From assembly GCA_022457065.1 (NCBI GenBank), contig JAJGBQ010000003.1, forward strand, positions 1,550,001 to 1,614,000: DNA of 64,000 nucleotides, given 5' to 3'. The position numbers were made by a program, and so were the translations under genes. The DNA is from Curvularia sp. ZM96. Its lineage: Eukaryota > Ascomycota > Dothideomycetes > Pleosporales > Pleosporaceae. Below, one piece after another: positions 53,028-63,298 of the stretch. How positions within the stretch are numbered: the stretch's first letter is position 1; every line of letters starts with the position of its first letter. The notes under the pieces are model-generated. The model saw nothing but the letters and a program-made list of their open reading frames with translations, made no database searches and was not told where the DNA came from.

Positions 53028-54399
53028 CTTCAAACAAATGAATATGTACGATGGGCGGCCACAAATACAACCTGACGAAACAGGCACAGGCCGATGGAGG
53101 CAGAGGCAACGAAAACGCAGACGGAATTTTGACAGCAGGTTTCGCCAGCGGACAAAGCCATCATCTTATCGAGGCCGGTTTAGGTTACAAGGCTCATGAA
53201 TGCGCGCCACCGACCTCTACAAGCTTATTCGCCTGCAACGGCGTATCTTAATACCATACAAGCTAGCGGAAGCCTGGATAAAGCTGAGACCACGAATCGT
53301 TTACCTTAGTCTTGATTCTGATCGGTCCGGAACAAATACGACGAACTAGCCCTACAGCTCGCTGTGCGGCTATGAATAGAACTCACTACATGCCACTACA
53401 GCAAGCTCGAGTAGTCAAATCAGAAGTCCAGCTTTGAATTTTCTATGCCTGTCGAACAAGTCGTCAATGGGCCTAGCAGAGAGAGCTACAGAGAGCTGCT
53501 TGACCGTGAACAGAATGGTGGGGCGATGACTATCGTCAGCCCAAGCGTATAATAGTTAAGGTTACGCGTAATCCCAACACACTACTGTGACGGCTTCTCT
53601 GACGTCGATCCAAAACGAGGGCACCAACTGTATTTGACTAGCGCCTTCAAAAGGCCACGCTATCTGAGCCGAACAAAGCATGGGAGCTTACTACACGTAA
53701 GACCTGTCAAGCCGAGCCGAGCTCTCCAGACATGAGAGACTGCGCTCTGGTGGTCATCCAGTGCACAAAGAAAACATTTCTCTCCCCGCGGATGATGCGC
53801 AACAGAGTGCGTGGCCCTCCCTTTCTTAGACGTCGAGTTTGCGACCTTGATGAGAGCATGGCAGTTAAACCCCGAGTATCCCATGGGCGCATATTTGAGT
53901 TGCAACAACATATAGGTAAGCGTCAATTTCGGAAGCTAGCGGAGATGAAACGTCCTACGAGTCGGGCCGCACCAGAAACGAGTTGTCGAGGTATGTACGG
54001 AAGGTAGGCGGTCCGTGCCATCATGTGAATCCATGCATGTCCAGACAGTCAAGGTCTGGCTTTGCGTCTTGCTAATGCACTTTTATTCTTAAGTATTGCT
54101 GACACACTGCTCAGATCCTGGGACCGAGGCGTGGGACGAAAAGGGATACAGACCAAGAGTGAGATCAGCTGACCGCGACGCTAGGCGAACCAAGGGATAA
54201 ACATCTAAGCAAGCGACAAGCAACTGCTTACTTGTATTTGCTACTGTACACTTCATGTCGACGCTGTGGATGAAATGGCCTTTTGAGTATTCGGCCGCGC
54301 AATTGCTCGTCTGTAAAATCATCTAAGTTTACAAGTATGCCAACTAAAGATGCCAGCCAGTATCAGTATGTCAACCCGTACGCCAGCCGATCAAACCAT
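53028..54399. other. Intergenic region, GT34 to kinase
   Basis: About 1.4 kb between the start of GT34 and the end of the kinase, both on the minus strand. Short frames only; no domain, repeat or RNA gene recognised. Confidence 0.4.
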
Positions 54400-55599
54400 T
54401 CACCATTTTACACCCAAGACACCACGCTCCGGTGACTCGTCCCTGCCTTCCAGCCGTGCTAGAGTCTTCTCACGGTGTTTCTGGATGCACCACTGTTCAA
54501 AGACATAGTCTACGTGTTTTCCTTGGATGTATTCTAGCAGCTTCCCGGCCTCCCATCGATCATTTGGGGACATTTCCAAGCCTGCCATCATGCAATCATT
54601 CAATTCATCTGAGTACTTGGGGCTGGGCCTAGTTTCACGGAACCTGATGGCACGTCCGTCCTTTCCACCAAAGTCCGGATCCGACAGAATCGCCATGATG
54701 GGCATACGAGCGCGAGGCTCCAGGTTGATGGGGATGACCCTGCGAGGTGCCTTTGCCGCCCAGTAGTTGGTTTTGTGTGCTTCGGTCCAGTTCTCAGGGT
54801 ATATAGCCTCTTCGTGGTCCTTGAGCCAGTTCTCCTCGACCAACTCCGGGCTCACAACTGGTCCAAAATTGTGTGCCAGCTCATGGATAACAGCCGCGAC
54901 ACCCCAGACGTCGCTCTTGGGCGTGAGGAGCTTCGTCTTCCAAGTGACTTCGGGTGGCCAGTAGTATGCCGTACCAATGAATCCGCGAGGATTGTCAGAC
55001 TCGTGGAAACCGGCCATGCCAAAGTCTCCGAGTTTGATGATGATATCAGACCAGTCGTCTTTGGATCCCAAGGTCTTGATGAAGATGTTTTCGAATTTGA
55101 TGTCTCGGTGCACAACAGGCTTCCAGTTGTCGCAGCCGCAGGGGTGTTCGGCATCTATACCTTCGTGCAGAAAGGCAAGGGCCTCGATCAACTGCGTGAA
55201 TATCGACCACATGAAGGGCTCGGAGTAGTTGTACCGCTTCTTCTCGATGCTCATAGTGCGAAAGCCGAAGAGATCGCCTTGAGGGCAGTACTCAAACAGA
55301 ATCGAGATCTCATCCGAAGACGGCTGACCCTCGTGGTGACCGAGGTACTTGATTATGGATTTGTGGGCAGGCAGATCTCGGAGAACCTCGATCTCGGGGG
55401 GTATGCGTGGAGACTTGTCAATTACCTTTACGACGATGACGGTCTGTGACCGCACATGCGTCCACTGCTCGATGTATCCTTGCGAGCCCTTCATGAGGGG
55501 CTTCTCGTACTTGTGTGCCATCGGAAAGCCGACAGACAGGTCGATGGGCTCAGGTGCACGAGGATGGTGGCGCCTGAACGTGCGAAAATTGCAGGGCAT
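54400..55599 (-). CDS. Serine/threonine protein kinase-like protein
   Basis: Single exon, 399 aa. A kinase domain fills most of it: VVKVID with Lys near residue 58, the IEVLRDL helix C, HRDIKFEN (catalytic loop, Asp 165 and Asn 171), KLGDFGM (Asp 192), YYWPPEVT in place of the usual APE, and SDVWGVAAVIHELA. The glycine loop is degenerate (KGSQGYIEQW), and the insert PCGCDNWKP before HRD is unusual. The key Lys, Asp, Asn and Asp are all present, so it should be active. It resembles NEK-like or fungal-specific kinases; no regulatory domain is fused. The C terminus (KHREKTLARLEGRDE) is basic and charged. I used the first ATG (MPCNF); a later Met, MAHKYEKPL, is a possible start. Confidence 0.86.
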   Translation of the reverse strand: MPCNFRTFRRHHPRAPEPIDLSVGFPMAHKYEKPLMKGSQGYIEQWTHVRSQTVIVVKVIDKSPRIPPEIEVLRDLPAHKSIIKYLGHHEGQPSSDEISILFEYCPQGDLFGFRTMSIEKKRYNYSEPFMWSIFTQLIEALAFLHEGIDAEHPCGCDNWKPVVHRDIKFENIFIKTLGSKDDWSDIIIKLGDFGMAGFHESDNPRGFIGTAYYWPPEVTWKTKLLTPKSDVWGVAAVIHELAHNFGPVVSPELVEENWLKDHEEAIYPENWTEAHKTNYWAAKAPRRVIPINLEPRARMPIMAILSDPDFGGKDGRAIRFRETRPSPKYSDELNDCMMAGLEMSPNDRWEAGKLLEYIQGKHVDYVFEQWCIQKHREKTLARLEGRDESPERGVLGVKW

Positions 55600-56461
55600 G
55601 GTGGAGTGTTCGGCTGGGATGAGTGAATTGTATACGTACCCTGTATTTCAGTGCCGTTGTTCTCTCCTCTAGCTGAGTTGTAGAACAACTGTAGCTGTTG
55701 TTGGCGAGGTGGTAAGGAGTAACAATCAGGCAGGTGAGTAAGCGAGAGTATATCAGTCGTTGCCTCCGTTTGCTCGTGGCTCGCTAAATCCAAAGCAGGC
55801 CTCATTCAGACTTTCACCTTCGCTTTCCATGTGGCAATGACTAAGGAGTTCATAGCGAGGGTGAAGAGTGAGAAGTGGGGCGCTTTCACTACTGCACGTG
55901 CATATGTCTAAAGAATTTAGTCCACACAATATCGAGTGAAAGTAAACTCGACACTGGTATCATATGCTCGCCGTTTATTGTGAGTACTTCACTTTCATCC
56001 CTACTTGGATAGTTCTTGAACATGGCCTTCAAGACATCTGTAATTGAGACACACATATTCAATGGTGGGATTGCAGTGCCAACGCTGACATTGTTACCAC
56101 ACTACGTCAACATAGACGTTTAAGGTGAACTAATGATCCCTGCTGCGGATCATTACCGGCCGTTTTCTTGTCTCGAAACGGAAAGTCACTGGTTGTAAGG
56201 GAATGCAGGAATTTATTAGGTGATCCGCCAAGGCGGTGAACTATAGCTGACTATGTTGCAAGGTCCGCTCGTTACTAGACATGTATGCCATACCATTCCC
56301 GGTTGAACACGTGAAAGTACAATAGTACGCAGCACTCAACACAGGGAATTTCGCTCACAAAACACATAACCGTATCATTCCTGCTCAAAGTTTTATTTGA
56401 TCAGTATCCACCCCATTCCTAGTCCACCACTCAATCAGATCCAGTCCAGCGACCGTACATC
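55600..56461. other. Intergenic region, kinase to DJ-1/PfpI gene
   Basis: 862 bp. It contains a short frame at 56022-56123 that looks like a scrap of an FAD monooxygenase N terminus. No other gene is seen. Confidence 0.4.
56022..56123 (+). pseudogene. Possible FAD-monooxygenase first-exon relic
   Basis: A 34-codon frame reads MAFKTSVIETHIFNGGIAVP then TLTLLPHYVNIDV before a stop. Its FK...GGIAVPTL resembles FKVLIVGGGVAVPTL of the relic at 15.7 kb, including the unusual AVPTL in place of the family's AGLTL. It has no downstream continuation. This is a short match and could be chance. Confidence 0.35.
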
Positions 56462-57160
56462 CTAAACTCCCCACGCCGCATCCCTCCTTTCGAACTCGGC
56501 CATCTCCGCCACAAAATCCGCCTTCGCCTGCCCAAATACCTGCCCGATAATATAAATCGTAGCATCAATCCCCGAGCTCACACCTCCAGCCGTCACTATG
56601 CGCGTCCCCGCTTCAGTCACGCCCGAGTCCACATACCGCTGTCTCACAATCTCAACCGAAGATTTTCCTCCCTCCGCCTCGTCTGTCACCTTCTTCAGCG
56701 TATCGAAACTGAGATGATGCGTAGTCGCCTTGCGACCAGCCAGTACACCGGATGCGGCGAGGACAATACATCCCGTGCACACGGATTGCAAGAATCTCAT
56801 TCCCGTCTCTGGGCGGGGCTTGGCAGCAGCGAACTTTCGAATCAGGGCGCATATCTGCTTGCCGTTCTCGCTGGCGATGAGGTCGAGGACGGTTTTGTCG
56901 TGGGCGCCGGGGATCACGAGGATGTCGTAGTCGGTGATTTGGGAGGCCATGTCGGCGAAGCTCATGTTGGGCTGGTACACGAGGGCTGGCGAGGCAGAGA
57001 CGACGGAGTTTTCGTGAGCGAAAGAGGTCACCGAGAATGGGGGCGGCTGCGTGTTGTCTGCCTCAAGAGAGTGCGGGTAGCAGTAGATTTCTGTTGGCCC
57101 GGAAAAGTCGAGGAGGTCGGCTTGGGGATAGAGGTAGACGGCGACTTTAAATTGAGACAT
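56462..57160 (-). CDS. DJ-1/PfpI family (class I glutamine amidotransferase-like) protein
   Basis: Single exon, 232 aa from the ATG at 57160 (MSQFKVAVYLYP). The 26 upstream codons open in frame are rich in Asn/Pro and do not fit the fold, so the inner start is preferred. DJ-1/PfpI features: FKVAVYLYPQADLLDFSGPT (first strand with the acidic Asp/Glu site), YDILVIPGAH, and the nucleophile elbow FLQSVCTGCIVLAASGVLAG with Cys near residue 127, followed by KATTHH. Next comes RIVTAGGVSSGIDATIYIIG. These match the isocyanide hydratase / DJ-1 subgroup of proteins. It may act as a hydratase, glyoxalase-like enzyme or stress protein; the substrate is unknown. Confidence 0.9.
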   Translation of the reverse strand: MSQFKVAVYLYPQADLLDFSGPTEIYCYPHSLEADNTQPPPFSVTSFAHENSVVSASPALVYQPNMSFADMASQITDYDILVIPGAHDKTVLDLIASENGKQICALIRKFAAAKPRPETGMRFLQSVCTGCIVLAASGVLAGRKATTHHLSFDTLKKVTDEAEGGKSSVEIVRQRYVDSGVTEAGTRIVTAGGVSSGIDATIYIIGQVFGQAKADFVAEMAEFERRDAAWGV

Positions 57161-59353
57161 GGTCTTCTGGTTTTCGAAAATGGTGTTTATTGGGTGGTTT
57201 GAAGGTGATGGAATTGGAAACTTATATATGAAATTCACTTTTCGGTGTCGTTGGTGGCTTGACGGCGTGTTGCGGTCGCTTTTATGTGACCTTGTCTGGT
57301 CGGATCGGATGAACAGAAGTGACCCGGCTTCCGGCCTGGTAATCCCGACGACGGATCTTCACCCTCTTTCACATCCGACAATGAGCTTGGAGAAGAAGTA
57401 ATACCGTCTTACTTTCATTTTGAAACAGAAGTAATTCTTTACGACAGGAATCGCTGCGCTCATTGGATTGATATACTCATTGATGTTACACGCGATCGTC
57501 GATCCCGCTTGAGCGCATATGAGCCGTTTTCTGCTGACATATTGTTGAAAGCAACTTACCGGCGATCATTTTGATGCACAGTAGATCCAACCGGTGGTCT
57601 AGTATAGGCTGACAGATTGGAAAATAAACAATAAGGCAGCGTCACAGAAGAGGTGGGGGAATTCCTTTGCCTGGCCAGAAAGGAACATATCGCATGCTCC
57701 AATGCGCTCAGTTGGTGGTTAGGATACCAAAAAGAGATTTGAAGATCTTGAGCGAGCATGTTAAGCAGTACTAAGAAGATGATTCTTCCAGAAATTCTTC
57801 GACCGTGAACTATTGTCGGTTGTGGTAGGGAACCTGTGCATGTGGCATCTCGATACAGCTTCCATGATCCCTACCTTGTTGCTCGCGATCGGAGGGCGCT
57901 GTTGGCAGGGAACTAGACCTCTTTGAACAGATAAACATAAGGCGAAGGTCCTCTGTTATTTTGAGTGACTCTGCTGATTTACGAGGCAACACGCCTAAGT
58001 TTCAACAGTGTTAATCACACACATCTCTTCTTAACTTATGTACCCACACATCGCTCCCTCACGTCCAGGAATGATAGCCAATAAACCTTGAGAAAACCGA
58101 GTAGTAACAACACAGACACACCCACCACGCTTCTGTAATCTACTCCAAGCCGTGCAACCATCACGCGTGGTCTTGGCACTCTGGGCATCAAGTCCAATGT
58201 GGAAGCGCAAGACCCAACACGACGGTGGCAGAACTTGGCGGTTGATGTAGCCCCATGAGGATCAAGGCACAACTCGAGGGGCAGCTGTTCACGAGACTTC
58301 CAATGCCTTGCAGACCTGGCACTTGGATATGGCCGGTGGACCCTGGGATGCATACAGGTGCACATATAACTGGGTACCTTGACCCGACATCTAGGTAGAC
58401 TTCGCAAGTAAGTATTTCTTTAGCGCTAACATGACGCATCTAGAAAGGTTACTGTCTGTTTATGTACTTGGGAAGACCATCCGTCGTTAGCAGAGCGCCG
58501 GTTCACTAAGAAGTGTCTTGTGGCTGATCCTACTAATACCATGACAGCGGTTACGGCTTGAGACCTAAGGCAGTAATCTTAAGCCGACACTTTCCACAGT
58601 TATCTTATCACGAACTCTATCTTAGCATATGCCATACCAGTATTCACTCAAGGGCGACGTGCTGGGATCCTCTTGGCATTCTCATTCTACCATTTCCTTG
58701 GCAGCCACACACTGTGAACCCTACCTATCGATGAAAGACCAAGACACTGCGCTCCTCCCTGGCATCTCACTCTGTCTTACTCTGCAGCCTTCTCTGCCCC
58801 CGGCGCAATCCAATTACAACGAGTCATCCAAGCGGAGCCAGCGATACAAGCCCTTGGCATAAAGCGCCGTCTACCCGACCCTAGTTGGCCCAGTCGGGAG
58901 TCGGCACGTGCCTTTGCTTGTAAACTTCCCAGCATGCCGTAATTGCCAACGTTCGCCAACGAAACCAAGACCTGGGTCTTCTTGTGTGGGCGTTGGAAAC
59001 AAAGAGTTTTGGTACCAGACTTGCAGTCATGCCCGAGACTCGGGACTATGTAGAGCGAATCAGCGATCGAAGGGAGAGATAGGGCGCTTTTTAGGATTGG
59101 TCAAGGACGCCCACGAGCGGAGGCGGTGCGAGAGCACGGGAGCACTATGAAGTATTGGGAGCTGAATTGTTATCTCTTGGTTGCCTTGCCACAAGATGAT
59201 GTGCGGAGTAGCCGAGCGGTGGAGATGGTTGTATAAGATGTCCATGTAGCACGCGAGCGACGCAAAGGTCCCGTGTAACTGTTGCTTCTTTTACCACTTG
59301 CTCGGAAAAGAAGATTTGTTGATTCTTCAGCTTCCTCCTATTTATCGCCTGCC
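57161..59353. other. Intergenic region, DJ-1 gene / SLC1-type transporter
   Basis: About 2.2 kb between divergent starts. Open frames on both strands are short and unrecognised. A tRNA-like start (gcggagtagccgagcggtgg) at about 59199 has no matching T arm and is not called. Confidence 0.4.
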
Positions 59354-60917
59354 ATGGGAGATCCCGACGCCAAAACGGGCGAGATCGAGCGTGCCACAAG
59401 CAGGAACAGTTCACCTTCAGAAAATGTCATGCCGACGCCTACTGTAGCTGTGGAGGAGAAGAAGACATTTTGGCAGAAGGTGAAGACGCCTGGATCAGTA
59501 TGGCAGATCATAATTGCCGCCATCTTGGCTATTGCCATTGGTCTTGCTGTCACTACCACCGTCGACGAAGTACCTGAAGCTGCAATTGTGCTTCTGGCGG
59601 TCCCGGGAAACCTTTGGTTGCGCGCCTTGAGGGCGGTCGGTATGTGACATCGTGTCTATTTGATGTCATCCGACGAGCTAACAAACACAGTGCTTCCCAT
59701 GATTGTAACTGCCATGATCATGGCTGTCCAGCGCCTGCGGAACATGACCCAAGGAGGTGGGGCGGCCGGTAAACTCGCTCGTTGGACTGTTGGATACTAC
59801 GTCCTTACCACCATCCTTGCTGTTGCACATTCTGCTCTGCTAGTCGGTCTAGTATGGAGCAAGCTGTTCAACGTTGTATCCGGCAGCGCATTGGAGGTGT
59901 CCGAGGAGGACCAGGAGGTCGTTGACGAGAGGAAGGATACCGCGATCCACGATGTTGTCGTCGAAATGTTTTACTCTCTCGTTCCCAACAACATTGTCAA
60001 CGCTTTGGCTACCGACGCGCTCCTCTCGGTGCTAATCACAGCCATCGTCCTCGGATACGTCATCAAGCCGGGCGGCGCCATTTATCGAGCGGTCGAGGAA
60101 GTTGAGGCCATCATTCTTCGAGTCATTACTGTCTTGATCTACTTCGCGCCGATCGGTGTCTTCTTCCTCATCATGCCTAATCTCTTCCGCCTCGACATTG
60201 CCGAGATTGGCGCCAACCTAGGTATTCTCATCGGAGGAACGCTATGCGGCATGTTCATTCATCTGTTTGTCTTGATTCCTCTCATCTTCTTCGCCTTTAC
60301 CAGGAGCAACCCGTATACATTCTGGTTCAAGATGAGCCCCGCGTGGATCACCGCCTGGGGTACTGCGTCAAGCGCGGCCACGCTACCCGTCACTATGCGT
60401 TGTGTGCTAAAGCAGGGCATTCCTGTCACAGGTGAGTTTGATCCCTTCTTTGTTCGATAGACGTCACTCACTAAGTCTTATAGTGGCCAAATTCGCTGTC
60501 CCACTTGGTTGCTTGATCAACATGGATGGTACTGCGATTTACTTTCCAATCGTCGTTGTATTCCTGGCCGCTACCCAGGGCATTACCTTGAACGCTGCAG
60601 ATTACATTATCATCATCCTGCTCTCGACCCTCGCTTCGATTGGAACGACGCCCATTCCAAGTTCAAGTTTGGTTCTTGTCGTTATGATTGCCACCAGTGT
60701 CGGTGTGCCAATTACTGGAATGTACGCTGTCGTCATTGCCATTGATTGGTTCCTGGACCGCTTCAGGACGGCTGTGAATGTCAGCTGCGACACTTTTGCA
60801 GCCAAGGTTGTTACAAAGATTACAAAGATCAAGGACGAAGAGGGTGTGACGTATGACGAGGCCGAGAACATTGATCCAAACGCGTTGGGACGCCGGGAAG
60901 ATGAATCTAAAGTGTAG
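59354..60917 (+). CDS. Dicarboxylate/amino acid:cation symporter (SLC1 / DAACS family)
   Basis: Membrane carrier of the GltP/EAAT fold, importing acidic amino acids or C4-dicarboxylates with protons or Na+. Exons 59354-59639, 59691-60431 and 60484-60917 give 486 aa. Joins: LRAVVLPMIVTAM and GIPVTVAKFAVPLG. Signature motifs: AWGTASSAATLPVTM (the Ser-rich HP1 loop), CLINMDGTAIYFPIVVVFLA (NMDGT, cation and substrate site in TM7), and STLASIGTTPIPSSSLVLVV (HP2). Eight or so hydrophobic segments fit the fold. The N terminus of about 48 residues is polar and cytosolic. Fungal members are scattered among ascomycetes and were probably gained or lost repeatedly, but I cannot test that here. Substrate is not evident. 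Confidence 0.93.
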
Positions 60918-61218
60918 AAGTATGTAATCTATTTGGCTGCTCAGTCTCTTTTCTTGTATATGGGTCTCTTAGGAACGGTCAGACGGCACAAATGCGGTCT
61001 GTTTCGCTGACGCTGAAACGATATTCTTACCTGAGTGATGCTGGACAAAGCTATTTATGATGCCTGCGCGAGTACTCATGCAAGGAGACAACTTCGATTA
61101 CTGAATAGAATTATTCCGAAAACTTTTTATGGGTATCAAGTATGCAATGCACTAGGAACTAGTCAGGCTATAGATATTAAAAGTTAGAAAAGCGAACGCA
61201 TGCTCCCACCGAGGAGGG
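60918..61218. other. Convergent 3' intergenic region
   Basis: 301 bp between the transporter and the DEK_C gene; nothing recognised. Confidence 0.4.
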
Positions 61219-62483
61219 TTACTCTGAGTCTTCACCTGCACTATCCTCACTCTTGTCACCGTCTTCGTCGCCTGAGTCGACTTCCGCATCATCATCATCA
61301 TCGTCGTCGTCGTCGTCGTCATCCTCCTCAGGTCCTTCTTCCTCACTATCGTCCTCAAGCACAACCTTTGGCTGTGGCACTGGTCTAGCAGCAGCTCTGC
61401 GACTCGGCCTTCCAGTAGCTGTGACATCGTTTGTCTTTCCCCACGCTAGCTCGCCCTCTTTGATGGCCTCGAGGTCTTTTTCAAACTCCCTTTTCTCTTT
61501 GATCTTGGCTGCCTTTTCGTTGGAATACTTGCCGTCCATGCCGACATCTTTCAACCAGCCTTTAAGAATGCGTATCTTTTCTTTGGGTGTATCACATTTT
61601 GACAGCTCGGGGTCGCGTGCCCAAACTTTGCGGATGCCGCATTTGACCAACCAACCTTGAAGGCGCTTAACCTCTGCAGTGTCGGGGTCGTCTTCGGCCT
61701 TGGACTTGGGTGCTGCCCTTGGTTTTGCTGGAGCCTTGTCCTTCTTGGCCTTTGCTGCTGGGGCCTTTTTCTTCCTCTTGACGGGCTCCTCATCTATGAC
61801 GCTTGAGAGGTCACTGTCGGACATGTCTCCTTTTGTATCTGGTGCCTTTGGAGGTGCTGCGTCCGCATCGCTCTCGTCTTCAGCAGGGGCGTTGGGCTTT
61901 GACGACGTCTCCGGTGCCTCGTCATCGTCTGAGTCTTCTGCAACGACCTTTTTGCCACGGCGCGCCGGCTTCTTTGGCGGCTCGCTTTCGGCGTCTGATA
62001 TTTCAGCAGGCGGTTCCGAGAGATCGGCCTCAGACTCTTCAGACTCGGTCTTCGCACGCTTCTTGGCCTTTTTTGCGGGCGCAGCAGCTTTCCGCTTCAC
62101 ACCACGAGAGTTTTCTGCAGCAGATTTGGCCTTCTTTTCCGCAGGCTTCGCTTTGGGCTTGGGTGCAGCCTTCTTCGGAGTGGGTTGCGGCGAGGGTTCA
62201 TCACTACAGAACTTGTCCTATTTATGTCTTAGATGGGTAAATGGCCACGAACATTGCGGCTACCGACCACTGCGTCTACAATTGCCTTCTGCGACCTGTC
62301 CTTCCAGCTCGCGTCGCTCTTGAAGAAGCCCTCGTCGAGACCCAGCTCCTTCTCGGCGCGCGCCCGAACGCGTTTGACGGTCAAGTCGTCGGTGTTGCCA
62401 GATTTGTGAATTGCAATGACAATGTCGCGTAGCTTGCTAGTAATTGCTGCCTCGGACGGCATCTCGCCCTCTGGATCAGACAT
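61219..62483 (-). CDS. DEK_C-domain chromatin-associated protein with acidic tail
   Basis: Nuclear protein likely bound to chromatin. Exon 1 (62483-62268) encodes MSDPEGEMPSEAAITSKLRD and LTVKRVRARAEKELGLDEGF, a DEK C-terminal-type helical domain (DEK_C). Exon 2 (62217-61219) continues VDKFCSDEPSPQPTPKKAAP; total 404 aa. The donor GTCGGT at 62267 is weak, but it keeps the reading frame and the DEK_C helix end; a GTAGCC donor four bases on breaks the frame. Next is a basic, Lys/Ala-rich stretch (AKKAKKRAKTE), then a conserved module TAEVKRLQGWLVKCGIRKVW through EKIRILKGWLKDVGMDGKYS, as in a fungal HIRA-interacting-type regulator family. It ends in a run of twelve Asp and a very acidic tail. 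It diverges from the trehalose synthase gene. Confidence 0.82.
61287..61323 (-). repeat. Trinucleotide run encoding poly-Asp
   Basis: Alternating catcat... and cgtcgtcgt... triplets on the + strand (GAT/GAC on the coding strand) encode twelve Asp in the C-terminal acidic tail. The two codon types form two blocks, so slippage may have acted on each in turn. Confidence 0.85.
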
Positions 62484-63298
62484 GGCGGGCTGCGTGTTGG
62501 TGATGTTGACTGATCGATGATGGTACGCGACGGGCGCGGCATGACGGTGCTAGCCTGTCGCTAGTGGGACGGGGCGAGCACGTGACAGGGTGGAGACATG
62601 GAATTGTCAATTGGCATCAAGCTGCCCCGCGGCTTGCCAGACGGGAGAATCGACGAGCCACTAAACGTCGCAATACGCGACCGTGGGCTTGAATAGACGT
62701 GGGTTTTGCGCTTCTTGCCCGTGATGCAATCTGTGGTCTTGCATATTTCTTTTTGCGACGAAGGAGCGGCAGTCTGCGTCCTTGGGCGCCGTTACCCGGC
62801 AGTGCACGCTCTGTGAAAACGGCCCCGCGCACGCGTTGGGCAGCTCCACGGCCGACGTCACAAGCAATCGCAGGTTCCAACAATCCCACGCCGCCTCAGC
62901 TCGCCATCCTTCCACATCGCCCATTGCCAGCGCCCACACCGCCCGGTAACCCTAGTCTCTTCCAACTTTAGCCCTTATCCCAGCGGCTGCATCAGGCCCG
63001 GTCGCCCGCCGTCTCTCGGTAGCTACGACTAGGTAGGCAGAGCTCGGAACCTACGAGAACCCACTTCCACCTCAGCGGGCCCTGGTCTATTATCATTCTT
63101 TCGTCACCCAGCACCGCCGTTGAAAAACACGCTTCCTTCCCCTCTTCCGCCATTGTGACACGCCTGCCGACACGGTCGCTGCTGATCTCGCCTGATTATT
63201 TGCGCCGCAAATAAATTGCCGGCTTTAGCAACTGGACGACTCGGTCCCCTCCATCACTCCACTAATCCCCGTACAGCTCCTCTGCAAACTCCGCAAGA
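62484..63298. promoter_or_regulatory. Divergent promoter region, DEK_C gene / tps1
   Basis: 815 bp between divergent starts. The right half is C/T-rich (ccctcttccgcc, cgtcaccc) as in fungal leaders. No clear stress element (for example CCCCT on either strand in a tight cluster) is decisive. Confidence 0.45.

Noticed and set aside
59199..59275. tRNA-like start gcggagtagccgagcggtgg
   Set aside because: No GGTTCGAATCC-type T arm and no acceptor partner downstream, so not a tRNA.
61679..62323. 214-codon + frame, Ser/Ala/Phe-rich
   Set aside because: Antisense shadow of the Lys/Ala/Glu-rich DEK_C gene.
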